A DNA stretch of 64,000 nt. Source: Pseudotamlana agarivorans (GTDB lineage Bacteria > Bacteroidota > Bacteroidia > Flavobacteriales > Flavobacteriaceae). The notes under the pieces were generated by a model. The model was not told where the DNA came from and did not search any database. It was given only the letters and a program-made list of their open reading frames with translations. Below, in pieces: positions 15,805 to 25,128 of this stretch (positions are counted from its first letter, which is position 1; the number at the start of each line of letters is the position of its first letter). Where the stretch lies: assembly GCF_018860245.1 (NCBI RefSeq), contig NZ_JAHKPD010000007.1:1-64000 (forward strand). The letters are read 5' to 3'. The position numbers were made by a program, and so were the translations under genes.

Positions 15805-17934
15805 TTATTGAACTTGCGTTGCAGCTCTATTATCTTCTATTTCTGCAGCTTCTTTTAAAGCATTATATAACCTAGCATTTACAATACCAGTTTTTTGTTG
15901 CTCTACACGATTAGCCGCAGCTTGGTAGTTATCTAATTTAACTGCAGGAGTTACCTTAGTAACTTGCACCACATACACACCTTTTACACCTTCTAATAAA
16001 CCTGAAGTTTCACCCTCGTTTAAACCAAATGCAGCGCCCACAACATAAGGCTCTCTTCCTGCTCCTGAAATTGTTGGGTTTTTCATATTAACACCTGTAG
16101 CCGCTTTAACTGTAGTTTTTTCAGCCGCAGCAATATCATCTAAATTTTCAGAAGAAATTCTATCCTTAATCATTTCTGCTTTTTTCTCTCTTCTTAGAAT
16201 TGGAAGTACCGATGCTGTAGCATCATCAACAGACATTAATCCTGCCTCATTTTGTGCGACTACTTGAGCAATGACATAACCGCCAGGAATATTAAAACGT
16301 TTAATATCTCCAACTTCAACTTGTTCTTCAAAAGCCCAACGTACAATTGGTCTTTGATTTCCAACTCCAGGAATACTTTCGTCTAAAACTTTAATTCCGT
16401 TTACCGGTCTTACCTTGAATTTATTTTCTTGCGCTACGGCTTCAAAATCACCCTCACCAGCTTTAATTTCAAAGTTAGATGCATCTCTAAACACTTTATC
16501 AGTTGTTGATTCAGATGGCTCAATTTTTCTAGCAATCGTTCCAACTTGAACTGCTTTTTTAGGTTCTGTAAGACCTTCGATTTCTATAATATGAAAACCG
16601 AATACTGTTTTAACCACACCTAAATCACCAACTTGACCTTCAAACTCAAAATCATTAAATTCTGGAACCATACTGTTGTATGGGTGCCAATCGTAACGAC
16701 CTTCATTAGAAACGCTTCCTTGATCTGATGAGTATGCTGTAACAAAATCAGGAAATTTAGAACGATCTGATTTTAACACTGTCAATAAACTATCTGCAAG
16801 AACCTTAGCTTGTTCTTCTGTTTTACTTACTTCTGGCGTTGCACTTTGTGCTCCTAAATAAGGAATTAATATATGTCTTACTTTAGCAGAATCTGGAATT
16901 TGCTTTACCGCTATTACTTTAGAAATTTTAAAGAATCCAGCTTCTTTATAAGGCCCATAAACTTCACCTTCATTTAAGTTAAAAATATCATCTGCAAACT
17001 CAGTTGATAAACTACCTTTAAATAAGAAGTCATTATTGAATTTAATATCCGATGCGGCAACAGAGTTGATATAATCTTCATTATCTGTTGCTTGAGAAAA
17101 TGCAGCAATAACGTTTTTTCTACCGTCTGCATCAACTAATTGACCGTTTTTATATCTATTTAATTCAGCTTTAATCGTTTTTTCGTCTTCTATAGAAGCT
17201 TCTTCTTTAAACTCTACAAAACGAATATCTCTTGATGCCTCAACTTCAAATTGATTTTGGTGGGCATTAATATAATCTGAAATATCAGATTTAGATACTT
17301 TAACAAGGCTATCTGAAATTGTAGAATATGCAATTTGTACATATTTAAGGTCAATTTTATTACCTTCTAAATTATGATCCAACTCACCTTCGGCTAATGT
17401 TCCAACTAATCCAGCTTTAACCATATTATAGTAATTTTGGTTAAGCGCATTTGCTGCGATTTGCTTTTCGTAGTTTACCCAACTTTGAAAACCAGATGGT
17501 GACGTTTCTTTTAGGTTAGCGATGTACTCGTTCAATTTATTTTCATCGAATATCCCAGCTTCATTTAAAAATTCTGGACTTGTAGCTAGAGAGGTTCTTA
17601 AAAGATCTCTCATTTGATCTTTCTCTACAGTAATCCCAAGTTCTTCAAATTGAGTTTCCATAATGGCTTGTCTTACTTCTTGTTCCCAAACACGGTTCAT
17701 AACCTGAGTGTTAGTAGCAGAAGGTCCAGCTTGTCTTTGGGCTATTTCAACCTTTTGCAAAAAGGCATCACGCGTAATTTCTTTACCGTTAACCGTAGCT
17801 ATAACGTTTTGGGATTTTGCTGTAAGTGCATCAGAGTTCTTGAACAAATCTGCCAATACAAAAGCAAAAAGCGCTAACGCAATAATTAATATTAAGAATA
17901 GTGAACGTTGTCTAATCTTGTTTAAAACTGCCAT
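15805..17934 (-). CDS. Periplasmic peptidylprolyl isomerase, PpiD/SurA-like
   Basis: This 709-residue envelope chaperone has one N-terminal membrane anchor (about 12-30, LFLILIIALALFAFVLADLF), which tethers it in the inner membrane facing the periplasm. A SurA-N-like helical domain follows (VNGKEITRDAFLQKVEIAQ). A parvulin rotamase domain sits at about 345-451 (KVRHILIPYL, ending FGFHIIEIEG). A second, degenerate parvulin-like region fills the C-terminal part. PpiD-type proteins help newly exported proteins fold. It follows the CNNM/HlyC gene by 131 bp and has its own -7 box, so it may be transcribed separately from the upstream operon. Confidence 0.9.
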   Translation of the reverse strand: MAVLNKIRQRSLFLILIIALALFAFVLADLFKNSDALTAKSQNVIATVNGKEITRDAFLQKVEIAQRQAGPSATNTQVMNRVWEQEVRQAIMETQFEELGITVEKDQMRDLLRTSLATSPEFLNEAGIFDENKLNEYIANLKETSPSGFQSWVNYEKQIAANALNQNYYNMVKAGLVGTLAEGELDHNLEGNKIDLKYVQIAYSTISDSLVKVSKSDISDYINAHQNQFEVEASRDIRFVEFKEEASIEDEKTIKAELNRYKNGQLVDADGRKNVIAAFSQATDNEDYINSVAASDIKFNNDFLFKGSLSTEFADDIFNLNEGEVYGPYKEAGFFKISKVIAVKQIPDSAKVRHILIPYLGAQSATPEVSKTEEQAKVLADSLLTVLKSDRSKFPDFVTAYSSDQGSVSNEGRYDWHPYNSMVPEFNDFEFEGQVGDLGVVKTVFGFHIIEIEGLTEPKKAVQVGTIARKIEPSESTTDKVFRDASNFEIKAGEGDFEAVAQENKFKVRPVNGIKVLDESIPGVGNQRPIVRWAFEEQVEVGDIKRFNIPGGYVIAQVVAQNEAGLMSVDDATASVLPILRREKKAEMIKDRISSENLDDIAAAEKTTVKAATGVNMKNPTISGAGREPYVVGAAFGLNEGETSGLLEGVKGVYVVQVTKVTPAVKLDNYQAAANRVEQQKTGIVNARLYNALKEAAEIEDNRAATQVQ

Positions 17935-18004
17935 TTGTAAATTAAATTTTTAATATCCTTTTGGGGATTTCTAGTTAAGTTGCTGTCAATTACACACTAA
18001 CTGA

Positions 18005-18012
18005 CAAAAATA
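18005..18012 (-). promoter_or_regulatory. -7 promoter box of the PPIase gene
   Basis: The minus strand reads TATTTTTG, an exact TAnnTTTG match about 70 bp before the start codon, in the 131-bp gap after the CNNM/HlyC gene. This suggests the isomerase can be expressed on its own. Confidence 0.5.
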
Positions 18013-18065
18013 TCGTGCGCGAAAATACCATTTTCCTTTTAATAATAAAAATAGAACTACGTATT

Positions 18066-19355
18066 TTAATCGTCATCTAACACAATAAGTTCGACCAAAT
18101 CAATTTTAGTATTTGAGACCTCTAATATGGTGAATTGAAAGTTGTCTATTTTAACAATATCATTTTGAGCCGGAATTTCTTCGGTGCGATTTACTATTAA
18201 ACCTCCAAGGGTTTCATAATTCTCACTATCAGGAAGTTCTAGTTTATAGGTTTCATTAATGTAATCGACTTCTAAACGTGCTGAAAACTTATACGTTTCA
18301 TCGTCAAAAACATCTTCAATTAAATCTACCGAATCATGTTCATCTTCAATTTCTCCAAAAAGTTCTTCTACAATATCTTCTACAGTCATGATGCCTGAAG
18401 TTCCGCCATATTCATCTAAAACTACAGCAATACTACGTCGTTTTTTAGTGAGTACACTAAGTACATCTTTAACTAATACTGTTTCCGGCACAAATTCTAC
18501 CGGTGTGATCATGGCCTTGATACTATTCGCTTTTTTAAACAGTTCGAAAGAATGGACATAACCAATCACATCGTCGATTGTTTCCTTATAAACAAGAATT
18601 TTGGTACGCCCAGTTTCGGTAAATAGAGCGTTTAGCGATTTTATAGAATCGTTAATTTCAACAGCAATAATTTCAGTACGAGGAATCATCACCTCCCGTG
18701 CTTTAACCTCTGAAAATTCTAATGCATTTTGGAAGATTTGAATTTCACTATCGACATCATCATGTGCTTCTACAGACTGCATTTGCTCACTGATATAGTT
18801 TCCCAATTCCACCTTAGTAAACGCTAATTGAATTTGATCACCTTCAGTCTTAAAAAACACTTTTAATAGAAAGTCCGAAATCCAAATCACAAAATCTGAT
18901 ACAAATGAAAAAAGGATATAAAAAAAGTATGCTGGAATCGCCAAAGCTTTAATCAAGCTATTCGCATAAATTTGAAAAAATACTTTAGGCAGAAATTCTG
19001 CTGTAATTAATATGACTATTGTTGAAATAACCGTTTGTGAGAGCAAACTTAATTCGGTTAATAGATAGTCTAAAAAAGTATAAGATGTTGGCACTAACGA
19101 TTGAAACCAATCTACCAATAAATCGCCCATAAAAAACCCATAAATAACCAAGGCAATATTATTACCAATAAGCATGGTAGTAATAAATTTTGAGGGTTTT
19201 GCAGTAAGTTTACTTAGGGCTTTTGCGAGTAAACCATCTTGCTTTTTTTCAATTTCAATATGAATTTTATTGGAAGAGACATAAGCGATTTCCATTCCTG
19301 AAAAAAAAGCAGAAAGAATTAATGTAACTATTATAATAACAACAAAAACACTCAT
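18066..19355 (-). CDS. CNNM/HlyC family protein (DUF21, CBS pair, CorC), GldE-like
   Basis: This 429-residue inner-membrane protein has an N-terminal DUF21 transporter-like domain with about four membrane helices (1-190, starting LILSAFFSGMEIAYVSSNKI). A CBS pair follows (about 200-330, with VMIPRTEI and SIAVVLDEYGGTSGIMTVEDIVEELFG), then a CorC_HlyC domain (345-425). The family includes CorC/CNNM proteins linked to Mg2+ or Co2+ export and flavobacterial GldE of gliding motility. Which of these it is cannot be decided from sequence alone. Its start overlaps the stop of the preceding small gene by one base, so the two are translationally coupled. Confidence 0.88.
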   Translation of the reverse strand: MSVFVVIIIVTLILSAFFSGMEIAYVSSNKIHIEIEKKQDGLLAKALSKLTAKPSKFITTMLIGNNIALVIYGFFMGDLLVDWFQSLVPTSYTFLDYLLTELSLLSQTVISTIVILITAEFLPKVFFQIYANSLIKALAIPAYFFYILFSFVSDFVIWISDFLLKVFFKTEGDQIQLAFTKVELGNYISEQMQSVEAHDDVDSEIQIFQNALEFSEVKAREVMIPRTEIIAVEINDSIKSLNALFTETGRTKILVYKETIDDVIGYVHSFELFKKANSIKAMITPVEFVPETVLVKDVLSVLTKKRRSIAVVLDEYGGTSGIMTVEDIVEELFGEIEDEHDSVDLIEDVFDDETYKFSARLEVDYINETYKLELPDSENYETLGGLIVNRTEEIPAQNDIVKIDNFQFTILEVSNTKIDLVELIVLDDD

Positions 19356-19549
19356 TAGTTTGAATGGTCTTTGTCTTGATATTTCTTTCTAAATTTTGTT
19401 CTAAAGAAATACATAAAAATGGCTAAACCTGCAAATGCCAAAGACATATAAGCCTGCCCCTGATCTTTATTCCATTTTGAAACGCCATCATATATAAACA
19501 ATACTGCGAATACTAAATAAGCATAGTGAAAAATCTTAGAATATTTCAT
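19355..19549 (-). CDS. Small two-helix membrane protein, function unknown
   Basis: This 64-residue protein has two hydrophobic segments (about 8-22 and 34-49) separated by WNKDQGQAY, and a very basic C-terminal tail (RTKFRKKYQDK), so both ends probably face the cytosol. The stop codon overlaps the ATG of the CNNM/HlyC gene by one base. Its place between lptC and the CNNM gene and the tight coupling support a real gene. I do not recognise a family. Confidence 0.7.
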   Translation of the reverse strand: MKYSKIFHYAYLVFAVLFIYDGVSKWNKDQGQAYMSLAFAGLAIFMYFFRTKFRKKYQDKDHSN

Positions 19550-19613
19550 AGGAGTTGTTTAATTTATAAATGTAAAGGTAATTAAAATTGAGAAGTCGAA
19601 TTTAATAATGAAA

Positions 19614-20165
19614 TTATTCTTCAAGCGTAATAATTCCAGTAACTTCAAGAACTTCGGCGTTCGTAAATTTTGTGTTTGAATCAAAACCATGACCGTTGAT
19701 AAGGTCTTGCTCAGATTTGAATGAAACGGCTTCATTCGTAAATAACCAATCATTTTTTTGATCGTAAAACAACTGATCGGTTTTTAAAACTTGGTTGTCA
19801 TGCGTTGTGATCACGACATTACTTTGCATATCGATTAAGTCCGTTTCTGTATATATGATTGCGTAATCTGCAATTACAACACTTTTCTTATTGTCATCGA
19901 AGATATCCAATTCTACACCGTCTACAAATTCCCTGTAAGGAAAATCCCTGTTTGAATAATCTAACGCTTTGGTACTAATTAAATTAGCTGTTATTCGCCC
20001 AGAATCGGTATATTTTAAATTGAGGTTATAATCTACAGTGAAGGGTTCATTCTCAGAAATCCCGATCTTATGCACTTTATCAATATGATCACTACAAGAA
20101 AAAAACATAGCCACAGTAAAAACTGTGACTATGTTAAAAATTTTATATGCAATGTTCGTTTTCAT
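19614..20165 (-). CDS. lptC: LPS export protein LptC, lipoprotein
   Basis: This 183-residue protein fits the Bacteroidota LptC family. It has a short N-terminal hydrophobic segment ending in the lipobox-like FFSC (Cys24), then an OstA-like beta-jellyroll with repeated DGVELDIFDDNKK / IDMQSNVVITTHDNQVLKTDQLFYDQ strands. LptC passes lipopolysaccharide from the LptBFG transporter to the periplasmic bridge. The start overlaps the stop of the TPR gene by one base. No lptA, lptB, lptF or lptG is nearby, which is normal in these genomes. Confidence 0.87.
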   Translation of the reverse strand: MKTNIAYKIFNIVTVFTVAMFFSCSDHIDKVHKIGISENEPFTVDYNLNLKYTDSGRITANLISTKALDYSNRDFPYREFVDGVELDIFDDNKKSVVIADYAIIYTETDLIDMQSNVVITTHDNQVLKTDQLFYDQKNDWLFTNEAVSFKSEQDLINGHGFDSNTKFTNAEVLEVTGIITLEE

Positions 20166-21544
20166 TAGATACTTGGCACCTTAACAGAAGATCCAATCCA
20201 ACAACCAATAGTAATAGTTTGACCCGCTCTTCCTGAACTAAAAATTTCAGCTTTTTGAGGCGCTTTATGCTTATAACTTGCAGCTGATTTTGCTGCGGCC
20301 TTAGACATTGTAGGATCTACACGTGCTGCTTTTTCAGCTTCTTGAGCTGCTAACCAGTACACGGCTCTTTTATCAAAAGTTGTTGTTCCACAATTATTTG
20401 CACTAGCGGCATACATAGCTGCAATAGCGATATAAGGTCTACCGTTTGATGGGTTAAGGCTAAGTGCTTTTCTATAATAATCTCTAGCCTTAGAATAACT
20501 ATGTTTAGCTTTAAATTTGGTAGCTACTCTATAGTAAAGTTTAGACTTTTTAAATTTATCAGTTTCTAACCCAATAGCTTGCTCGTAAAACTTGATCGCT
20601 TCATTGGTTTTACCTTCCTTATCTTTTAAGATTCCTAAGTAATATGCCGAGTTCGCAGACGGACTAATGTCGTGATATGCATTTACTAATTTAAAGAATA
20701 ATGGATCTGAAGTACATTCTTTCTCAGACATTTTCCCAGCAGCTCTTTGTAACCAAATCGCATTTGTTTTGTTAGCTTCAAAATCTTTAGTATATAAAGG
20801 AATTAGGTTTTCACAATTTGCTCTATCTCCTAATTTCTGATCGATACCTGAAGAAATTTGATCGTAAGCTTTTAAATAGCTCTCATAATACTTCTTGTAT
20901 TTTTTTTCCTTTGAACTTAAAGCCGTTTTCGCTTCTTCTTTTTCGATAATTTTGTTTAAGTCTTCAGAGTAATTTTTAACTTCATCCTCAACTTTCTCAG
21001 CGATATCATCGTACTTATTAAATAAATCTGCAGATGGTTTTTTTCCAGCATCATATAAATCAACCATCAAAGAAAAATAAGTATATAAACTTTTTGGGTT
21101 TGTAAATGTTGCTTTATCTAAGTTATAAGCATCATCGAAACATTTGTATAAGTCATCATTCGTTTTCTTTAACACCACTTTATTATCATACATTAACTGA
21201 CAAGCTTTTGCTGCATATTCACCTTTTGGAGTTTTAGAAGCAAAATGCAAAGCTCTTTCATCCCAAAGTTTAACAAGATCGTTAATAAAAGCAATCTGCT
21301 CTGCTCCAGTACTGTTATCAATCTTATGATTTAAGATTTTTTCTCCATCAATATAAATGGCATTACTGTATTTTGGACATTTGCTTCTTACTGCCATCCA
21401 TGGCTCATAAGCCGCATCATAATTTTTAGCCTTTGTATACTCATGAAATATTGAAAGTTTTGAAATGCACTCTTCATCTTGCTGTGCAAAACCAAAATTC
21501 AATCCAATAAATAATAGTAATACTAATGTGATTTTTGTTTTCAT
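20165..21544 (-). CDS. Exported TPR-repeat protein
   Basis: This 459-residue protein has a signal peptide (about 1-20, LVLLLFIGLNFGFAQQ). A long helical body follows, with TPR motifs clearest at about 285-380 (SAYYLGILKDKEGKTNEAIKFYEQAI, KHSYSKARDYYRKALSLNPSNGRPYIAIA). A charged coiled-coil-like stretch lies at about 190-225. It is likely a periplasmic scaffold. It sits between an outer membrane protein gene (16-bp gap) and lptC (1-bp overlap), so a role in envelope assembly is plausible but unproven. Confidence 0.85.
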   Translation of the reverse strand: MKTKITLVLLLFIGLNFGFAQQDEECISKLSIFHEYTKAKNYDAAYEPWMAVRSKCPKYSNAIYIDGEKILNHKIDNSTGAEQIAFINDLVKLWDERALHFASKTPKGEYAAKACQLMYDNKVVLKKTNDDLYKCFDDAYNLDKATFTNPKSLYTYFSLMVDLYDAGKKPSADLFNKYDDIAEKVEDEVKNYSEDLNKIIEKEEAKTALSSKEKKYKKYYESYLKAYDQISSGIDQKLGDRANCENLIPLYTKDFEANKTNAIWLQRAAGKMSEKECTSDPLFFKLVNAYHDISPSANSAYYLGILKDKEGKTNEAIKFYEQAIGLETDKFKKSKLYYRVATKFKAKHSYSKARDYYRKALSLNPSNGRPYIAIAAMYAASANNCGTTTFDKRAVYWLAAQEAEKAARVDPTMSKAAAKSAASYKHKAPQKAEIFSSGRAGQTITIGCWIGSSVKVPSI

Positions 21545-21560
21545 AGTTAATTAATTCAGT

Positions 21561-22871
21561 TTAATCGTATTTTCTTTTCTGAAACCATCTATCGTTCAAA
21601 GATAGACTTATTTGGAAATTTATAAAATTCTCTTGTATCAAATTACTTTTTGTCGTGCCACGCTTACCAAACTCAAGGCCTAAATTCGCATTCGACAACA
21701 ACCTAGCCTCTCCTACAGGTAGTCCAGCTCCAAAAGATATGCCAAACTCTTTTATCGACTGATCATTAATATTTAACCCTGTTTCTTCAAACCTCAAACC
21801 TCCTCGATAAACAACACGTTTATAATAGTCTGAATACGAATTATATTGAGGTATAAAAAACCCTCCTAAGGATAGCCTTGAACCATCTTCATATACCGTA
21901 CCAGAACTTCTATATAAAGGATTTGAAAATTCGCTTGTATTTTGAGTCATGTATTCCGCTCCAAGAAACCAACTTCTAGGCTGACCAATACCTAGCCCAA
22001 AAGTAATTCTAGACGGAAGCGTTAATTCTGTTTCTTTTAATCCTGCCGCCTCTAAATCTGAGTCAACAGTATTAAATGCAGACTCCACATTTGTACTAGA
22101 ATTGATTGTTATCGTAGAATAGCTACGCTCATTAATAGATGCCAAATTACTTTGTGCCGTATAAGTTAAACCAGAAACGACCTCTAACCTTTCGGTGATC
22201 ATCTTTTTAAAAGAAGCCCCAACAGTCATACTAAAACCACTAAGATTAGACCGGTTATTTTCACGCGTTTGAAATTGTACAGGTGTATCACCGTCATATT
22301 GAAATTCAACAATACTACTTTGGATATTCCCGAAATTATATTGTAAATCTACGCCTATTGACAACGACTCTATAACCTGATAACCAGCACCAAGGAATAC
22401 CTTATTCACACCACCTTCGCCTCTAAACCTATTTCCAACTTTGCCTTCGGTATTTAAATTATCTAATTTATAACCTACCGCTGTATAAGGCATGATCCCA
22501 AAACCAACCCCAAGTTTACCAATAGGAAAGGACATCGCTAGGTAATTAAATGTTGTAGCCGAAGTATTAGCTTCACTTTTTTCACTTTTCATATTGGTGT
22601 TTTGATAACCACCACCAACAGTATACTTTACAGGTCTACTTTCACCACCCCATGACGCTAAATTATTGCCACCATAAGATGCGGGGTTACGTAAATTAAC
22701 ATGAATACTATCGTTATAGATACTCAAACCTCCCATGCTCCTATTTTCAACAGTCCCCTTGAAATTTAAACTTCCAATACCATAATAAGAATATGGAGAT
22801 GCTGTTGATTGCTGGCTATGACCTTCAATTGCAAAAATTACAATAAAAACTAATACAAGTTTTTTTATCAT
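21561..22871 (-). CDS. Outer membrane beta-barrel protein (putative)
   Basis: This 436-residue protein has a signal peptide (about 1-19), then TASPYSYYGIGSLNFKGTVENRSMGG, an opening common in Bacteroidota outer membrane proteins of FadL-like or PorV-like shape. The rest alternates short strands and Gly/Asn/Ser turns and ends in an aromatic strand (FINFQISLSLNDRWFQKRKYD). The substrate is unknown. It overlaps coaX by four bases and precedes the TPR gene, so it belongs to the same operon. Confidence 0.82.
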   Translation of the reverse strand: MIKKLVLVFIVIFAIEGHSQQSTASPYSYYGIGSLNFKGTVENRSMGGLSIYNDSIHVNLRNPASYGGNNLASWGGESRPVKYTVGGGYQNTNMKSEKSEANTSATTFNYLAMSFPIGKLGVGFGIMPYTAVGYKLDNLNTEGKVGNRFRGEGGVNKVFLGAGYQVIESLSIGVDLQYNFGNIQSSIVEFQYDGDTPVQFQTRENNRSNLSGFSMTVGASFKKMITERLEVVSGLTYTAQSNLASINERSYSTITINSSTNVESAFNTVDSDLEAAGLKETELTLPSRITFGLGIGQPRSWFLGAEYMTQNTSEFSNPLYRSSGTVYEDGSRLSLGGFFIPQYNSYSDYYKRVVYRGGLRFEETGLNINDQSIKEFGISFGAGLPVGEARLLSNANLGLEFGKRGTTKSNLIQENFINFQISLSLNDRWFQKRKYD

Positions 22872-23599
22872 TCGTCTGAGTTAAGTTGTAAAATATAGTT
22901 TAATCCTTCTAATAAAAAATTAGAATTGGCAAATATGCTACTTTTTAATTGTTTAGACAAGAATTTAGCATCGCCTCCTGTTAAAATAACTGTTAAATCT
23001 GAAAATTTAGTTTTATACTGTACTATTATTCCATCTACTTCATTTATAACCCCGTTAACAACCCCTGAGTGAATGGAATTCGCTGTAGAGTTTCCAATTA
23101 TGTTTTCTGGAACCGTCAATTCTAACAACGGTAATTTTGCTGTTAAATTATTTAATGACTTATAACGCATACTTAACCCGGGTGAAATCGCACCCCCTAA
23201 GTATTTGTTTTCTTTCGTAATAAAATCGTACGTAATACAGGTGCCTGCGTCAATAATTAAAACATTTTTGCTTGAAAATTGTTTAACCGAAGCACAAACC
23301 AAACCTATTCTATCGACACCCAAAGTTTGTGGTGTAGTATAACTGTTAATAAAAGGTAATTTAGTATTAGCGTCTAAAACTAATAGCTTGAACCCTTTTT
23401 TAATATTTTCAATTTGATTAATATTTAAATGCCCTACGGAAGAAATGATGGCATTTTTTAATAATGGAAATTCTGTTTTTAAAAGCGCTATGGCCTCTAA
23501 AAGTTTTTTTAGCTCTACAACTCTTCTTTCCTGAAGCTTATCTGCATTAAAAACAGCTAACTTTACAAAAGAATTTCCTACATCAACGACTAAATTCAT
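22868..23599 (-). CDS. coaX: Type III pantothenate kinase
   Basis: This 243-residue cytosolic enzyme makes 4'-phosphopantothenate, the first step of coenzyme A synthesis. It has the ASKHA-fold motifs of CoaX: the phosphate loop DVGNS (6-10), the pantothenate-site GVDRIG (94-99), the catalytic region DAGTC (117-121), and GGAISPG (135-141). It is the first gene of a leftward operon that continues with envelope genes and overlaps the next gene by four bases. The link between CoA and envelope genes is common in flavobacteria and probably reflects shared growth control. Confidence 0.95.
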   Translation of the reverse strand: MNLVVDVGNSFVKLAVFNADKLQERRVVELKKLLEAIALLKTEFPLLKNAIISSVGHLNINQIENIKKGFKLLVLDANTKLPFINSYTTPQTLGVDRIGLVCASVKQFSSKNVLIIDAGTCITYDFITKENKYLGGAISPGLSMRYKSLNNLTAKLPLLELTVPENIIGNSTANSIHSGVVNGVINEVDGIIVQYKTKFSDLTVILTGGDAKFLSKQLKSSIFANSNFLLEGLNYILQLNSDE

Positions 23600-23726
23600 C
23601 TATTTTTAAAAAAAGGATAAATTTACAAAAGAAGATGCAATAATAAAGCATTACCCTATTTAATTAACATTAAATTAGTTAGCTTTATATTTGAAAAAAA
23701 ATTAAAAATATTTTATTTTTTTAGCC

Positions 23727-23764
23727 TTTAGATTTGGCAGAATCTAAAATAGGATATATATTTG
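23727..23764 (+). promoter_or_regulatory. Promoter of tRNA-Phe
   Basis: The -7 box TATATTTG (23757-23764) matches TAnnTTTG exactly, and TTG at 23734-23736 lies 20 bp before it as the -33 element. An 8-bp inverted repeat (TTTAGATT ... AATCTAAA, 23727-23748) spans the -33 element, and its role is unknown. Confidence 0.75.
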
Positions 23765-23779
23765 CAACCGCTTTAGCGA

Positions 23780-23852
23780 GGTACCTTAGCTCAGTTGGTA
23801 GAGCAAAGGACTGAAAATCCTTGTGTCCCTGGTTCGATTCCTGGAGGTACCA
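23780..23852 (+). tRNA. tRNA-Phe (GAA)
   Basis: A complete 73-nt cloverleaf. The acceptor arms are GGTACCT and AGGTACC with discriminator A, followed by a D-arm GCTC...GAGC and an anticodon stem AAGGA/TCCTT with loop CTGAAAA. The anticodon GAA reads Phe, and the T-arm contains GGTTCGATTCC. CCA is not encoded. An A-flanked hairpin terminator follows at once. Confidence 0.97.
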
Positions 23853-23860
23853 CACAAGTA

Positions 23861-23894
23861 AAAACCCTGAAAATTAATTTTCAGGGTTTTTTTT
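23861..23894 (+). terminator. Terminator of tRNA-Phe, also usable by the GH25 gene
   Basis: AAACCCTGAAAATT pairs with AATTTTCAGGGTTT in a perfect 14-bp stem, followed by a T-run to 23894. The left A-run lets it also stop the leftward GH25 gene that ends at 23913. Confidence 0.88.
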
Positions 23895-23912
23895 ATGTAT
23901 ATAATTAGTGTT

Positions 23913-24884
23913 CTAGTGCTTATAATTTTTCCAATACTTTTTAGAATGATGGGTCTCACCAATACACATGCTTTGTAATTCTTTCATCGTCATATGAAAA
24001 CTATTACCATCTACAGCCGTATCGATACCAGCAATTTCAACTTCTTCAGAGAATTGATGAAATGTCCACTCCACATCACTTACTCTACTTTTCCCTGAGT
24101 AAGCAGCAATCCATAATGGATAACCTTTTAAATACCCTTTTAAACGTGTATCATAAAAATGTTTCCCAGTATAAACTACGGGCTTCACCCCATATTTAGC
24201 TTCTGCTAATTTCAACCAGTTTAAAACACCTTCTCTTAACTTTTTATCACCAAATCTACTTGGCTCTTCAATATCAAGGATAGGAGGAAAATCGCCAGTT
24301 ACTAAAGTTACCGTTGATGCGAAATTCTCGAATTGCTTGGTAGAATTCTCATTCGGACGATAATAATGGTAAGCACCTCTAATATAATCATGTTTTTTTG
24401 CATCGACCCAATTTGCATGATAGTGCGTATCTTTACCATCTACGCCCATAGTCGATCTAATAAAAACGAATTCAATCGGGTGGTCTGAAGCTTTTACTTC
24501 ATCCCATTTTATTTCACCTTGATAATGGGAAATATCAATACCAAACAGGTAATGTTCATTTGTATGCGCTATATGCTCTAAGCTTTCAATCGCTTCAATC
24601 TCTTCAATACTTTTTATTCCTGCAGTATCCTCTAAACCATTCCCTTCATTAGAACCATTCAACTCTAAAGCAAAAACACCAGAAATTAGAGCTACTGCAA
24701 TAATTAAGGTTGAATAAATTACGGTATTTGTCTTCCTAACGGCTACATGTCGATTGCTTAATTTCTTCCTTGTTTTTAATGTGAACAAAAACATTAAAAA
24801 TACAAACATCAACACTATAAAAAACCACATTAAAAATTTAACAGGGTCTTCGACACCTATTAAACTACTCATTAAAACTTCCAT
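23913..24884 (-). CDS. Membrane-anchored GH25 lysozyme
   Basis: This 323-residue protein has two N-terminal hydrophobic segments (about 15-36 and 55-73), then a linker rich in Glu and Ile, and a GH25 (Chalaropsis-type) muramidase domain from about 112 to 310. The domain opens with FGIDISHYQG, whose Asp117 is expected to take part in catalysis, and contains PPILDIEEP with Asp204 and Glu206. GH25 enzymes cut the MurNAc-GlcNAc bond of peptidoglycan. The membrane anchor suggests a role in cell-wall remodelling at the inner membrane rather than a secreted weapon. A -7 box lies 22 bp before the start. Confidence 0.9.
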   Translation of the reverse strand: MEVLMSSLIGVEDPVKFLMWFFIVLMFVFLMFLFTLKTRKKLSNRHVAVRKTNTVIYSTLIIAVALISGVFALELNGSNEGNGLEDTAGIKSIEEIEAIESLEHIAHTNEHYLFGIDISHYQGEIKWDEVKASDHPIEFVFIRSTMGVDGKDTHYHANWVDAKKHDYIRGAYHYYRPNENSTKQFENFASTVTLVTGDFPPILDIEEPSRFGDKKLREGVLNWLKLAEAKYGVKPVVYTGKHFYDTRLKGYLKGYPLWIAAYSGKSRVSDVEWTFHQFSEEVEIAGIDTAVDGNSFHMTMKELQSMCIGETHHSKKYWKNYKH

Positions 24885-24905
24885 GTCTTTATCATTTTAC
24901 TTGAA

Positions 24906-24913
24906 CAAAATTA
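24906..24913 (-). promoter_or_regulatory. -7 promoter box of the GH25 gene
   Basis: The minus strand reads TAATTTTG, matching TAnnTTTG exactly, about 22 bp before the start codon. Confidence 0.5.
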
Positions 24914-25087
24914 GATCAAATAACATGTTTATATTATGACATATCATGTCTTGACTTTGCTAACAACCACCAAGACACTAATAAATAAGAACTTAAAAGT
25001 AGATCTCCCAAACAAAAGACAATTGCTTTAATACTTACGAACACCGTTTAAAAATCATAAATCAAAGAAAAACCCCGACTAAAACTA

Positions 25088-25128
25088 AAAAAAAGACCCC
25101 AGCTATAAGAAATATAGCCAAGGTCTTT
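25088..25128 (-). terminator. Terminator of the hemerythrin gene
   Basis: AAAGACC (25092-25098) pairs with GGTCTTT (25122-25128), and inner GCTATA / TATAGC arms extend the stem. The A-run on the left gives the U-run for the leftward transcript. It lies about 95 bp after the stop codon. Confidence 0.75.

Noticed and set aside
19559-19753. 64-codon frame overlapping the end of lptC on the same strand
   Set aside because: It is out of phase with the clear LptC frame and overlaps it, with no family pattern.
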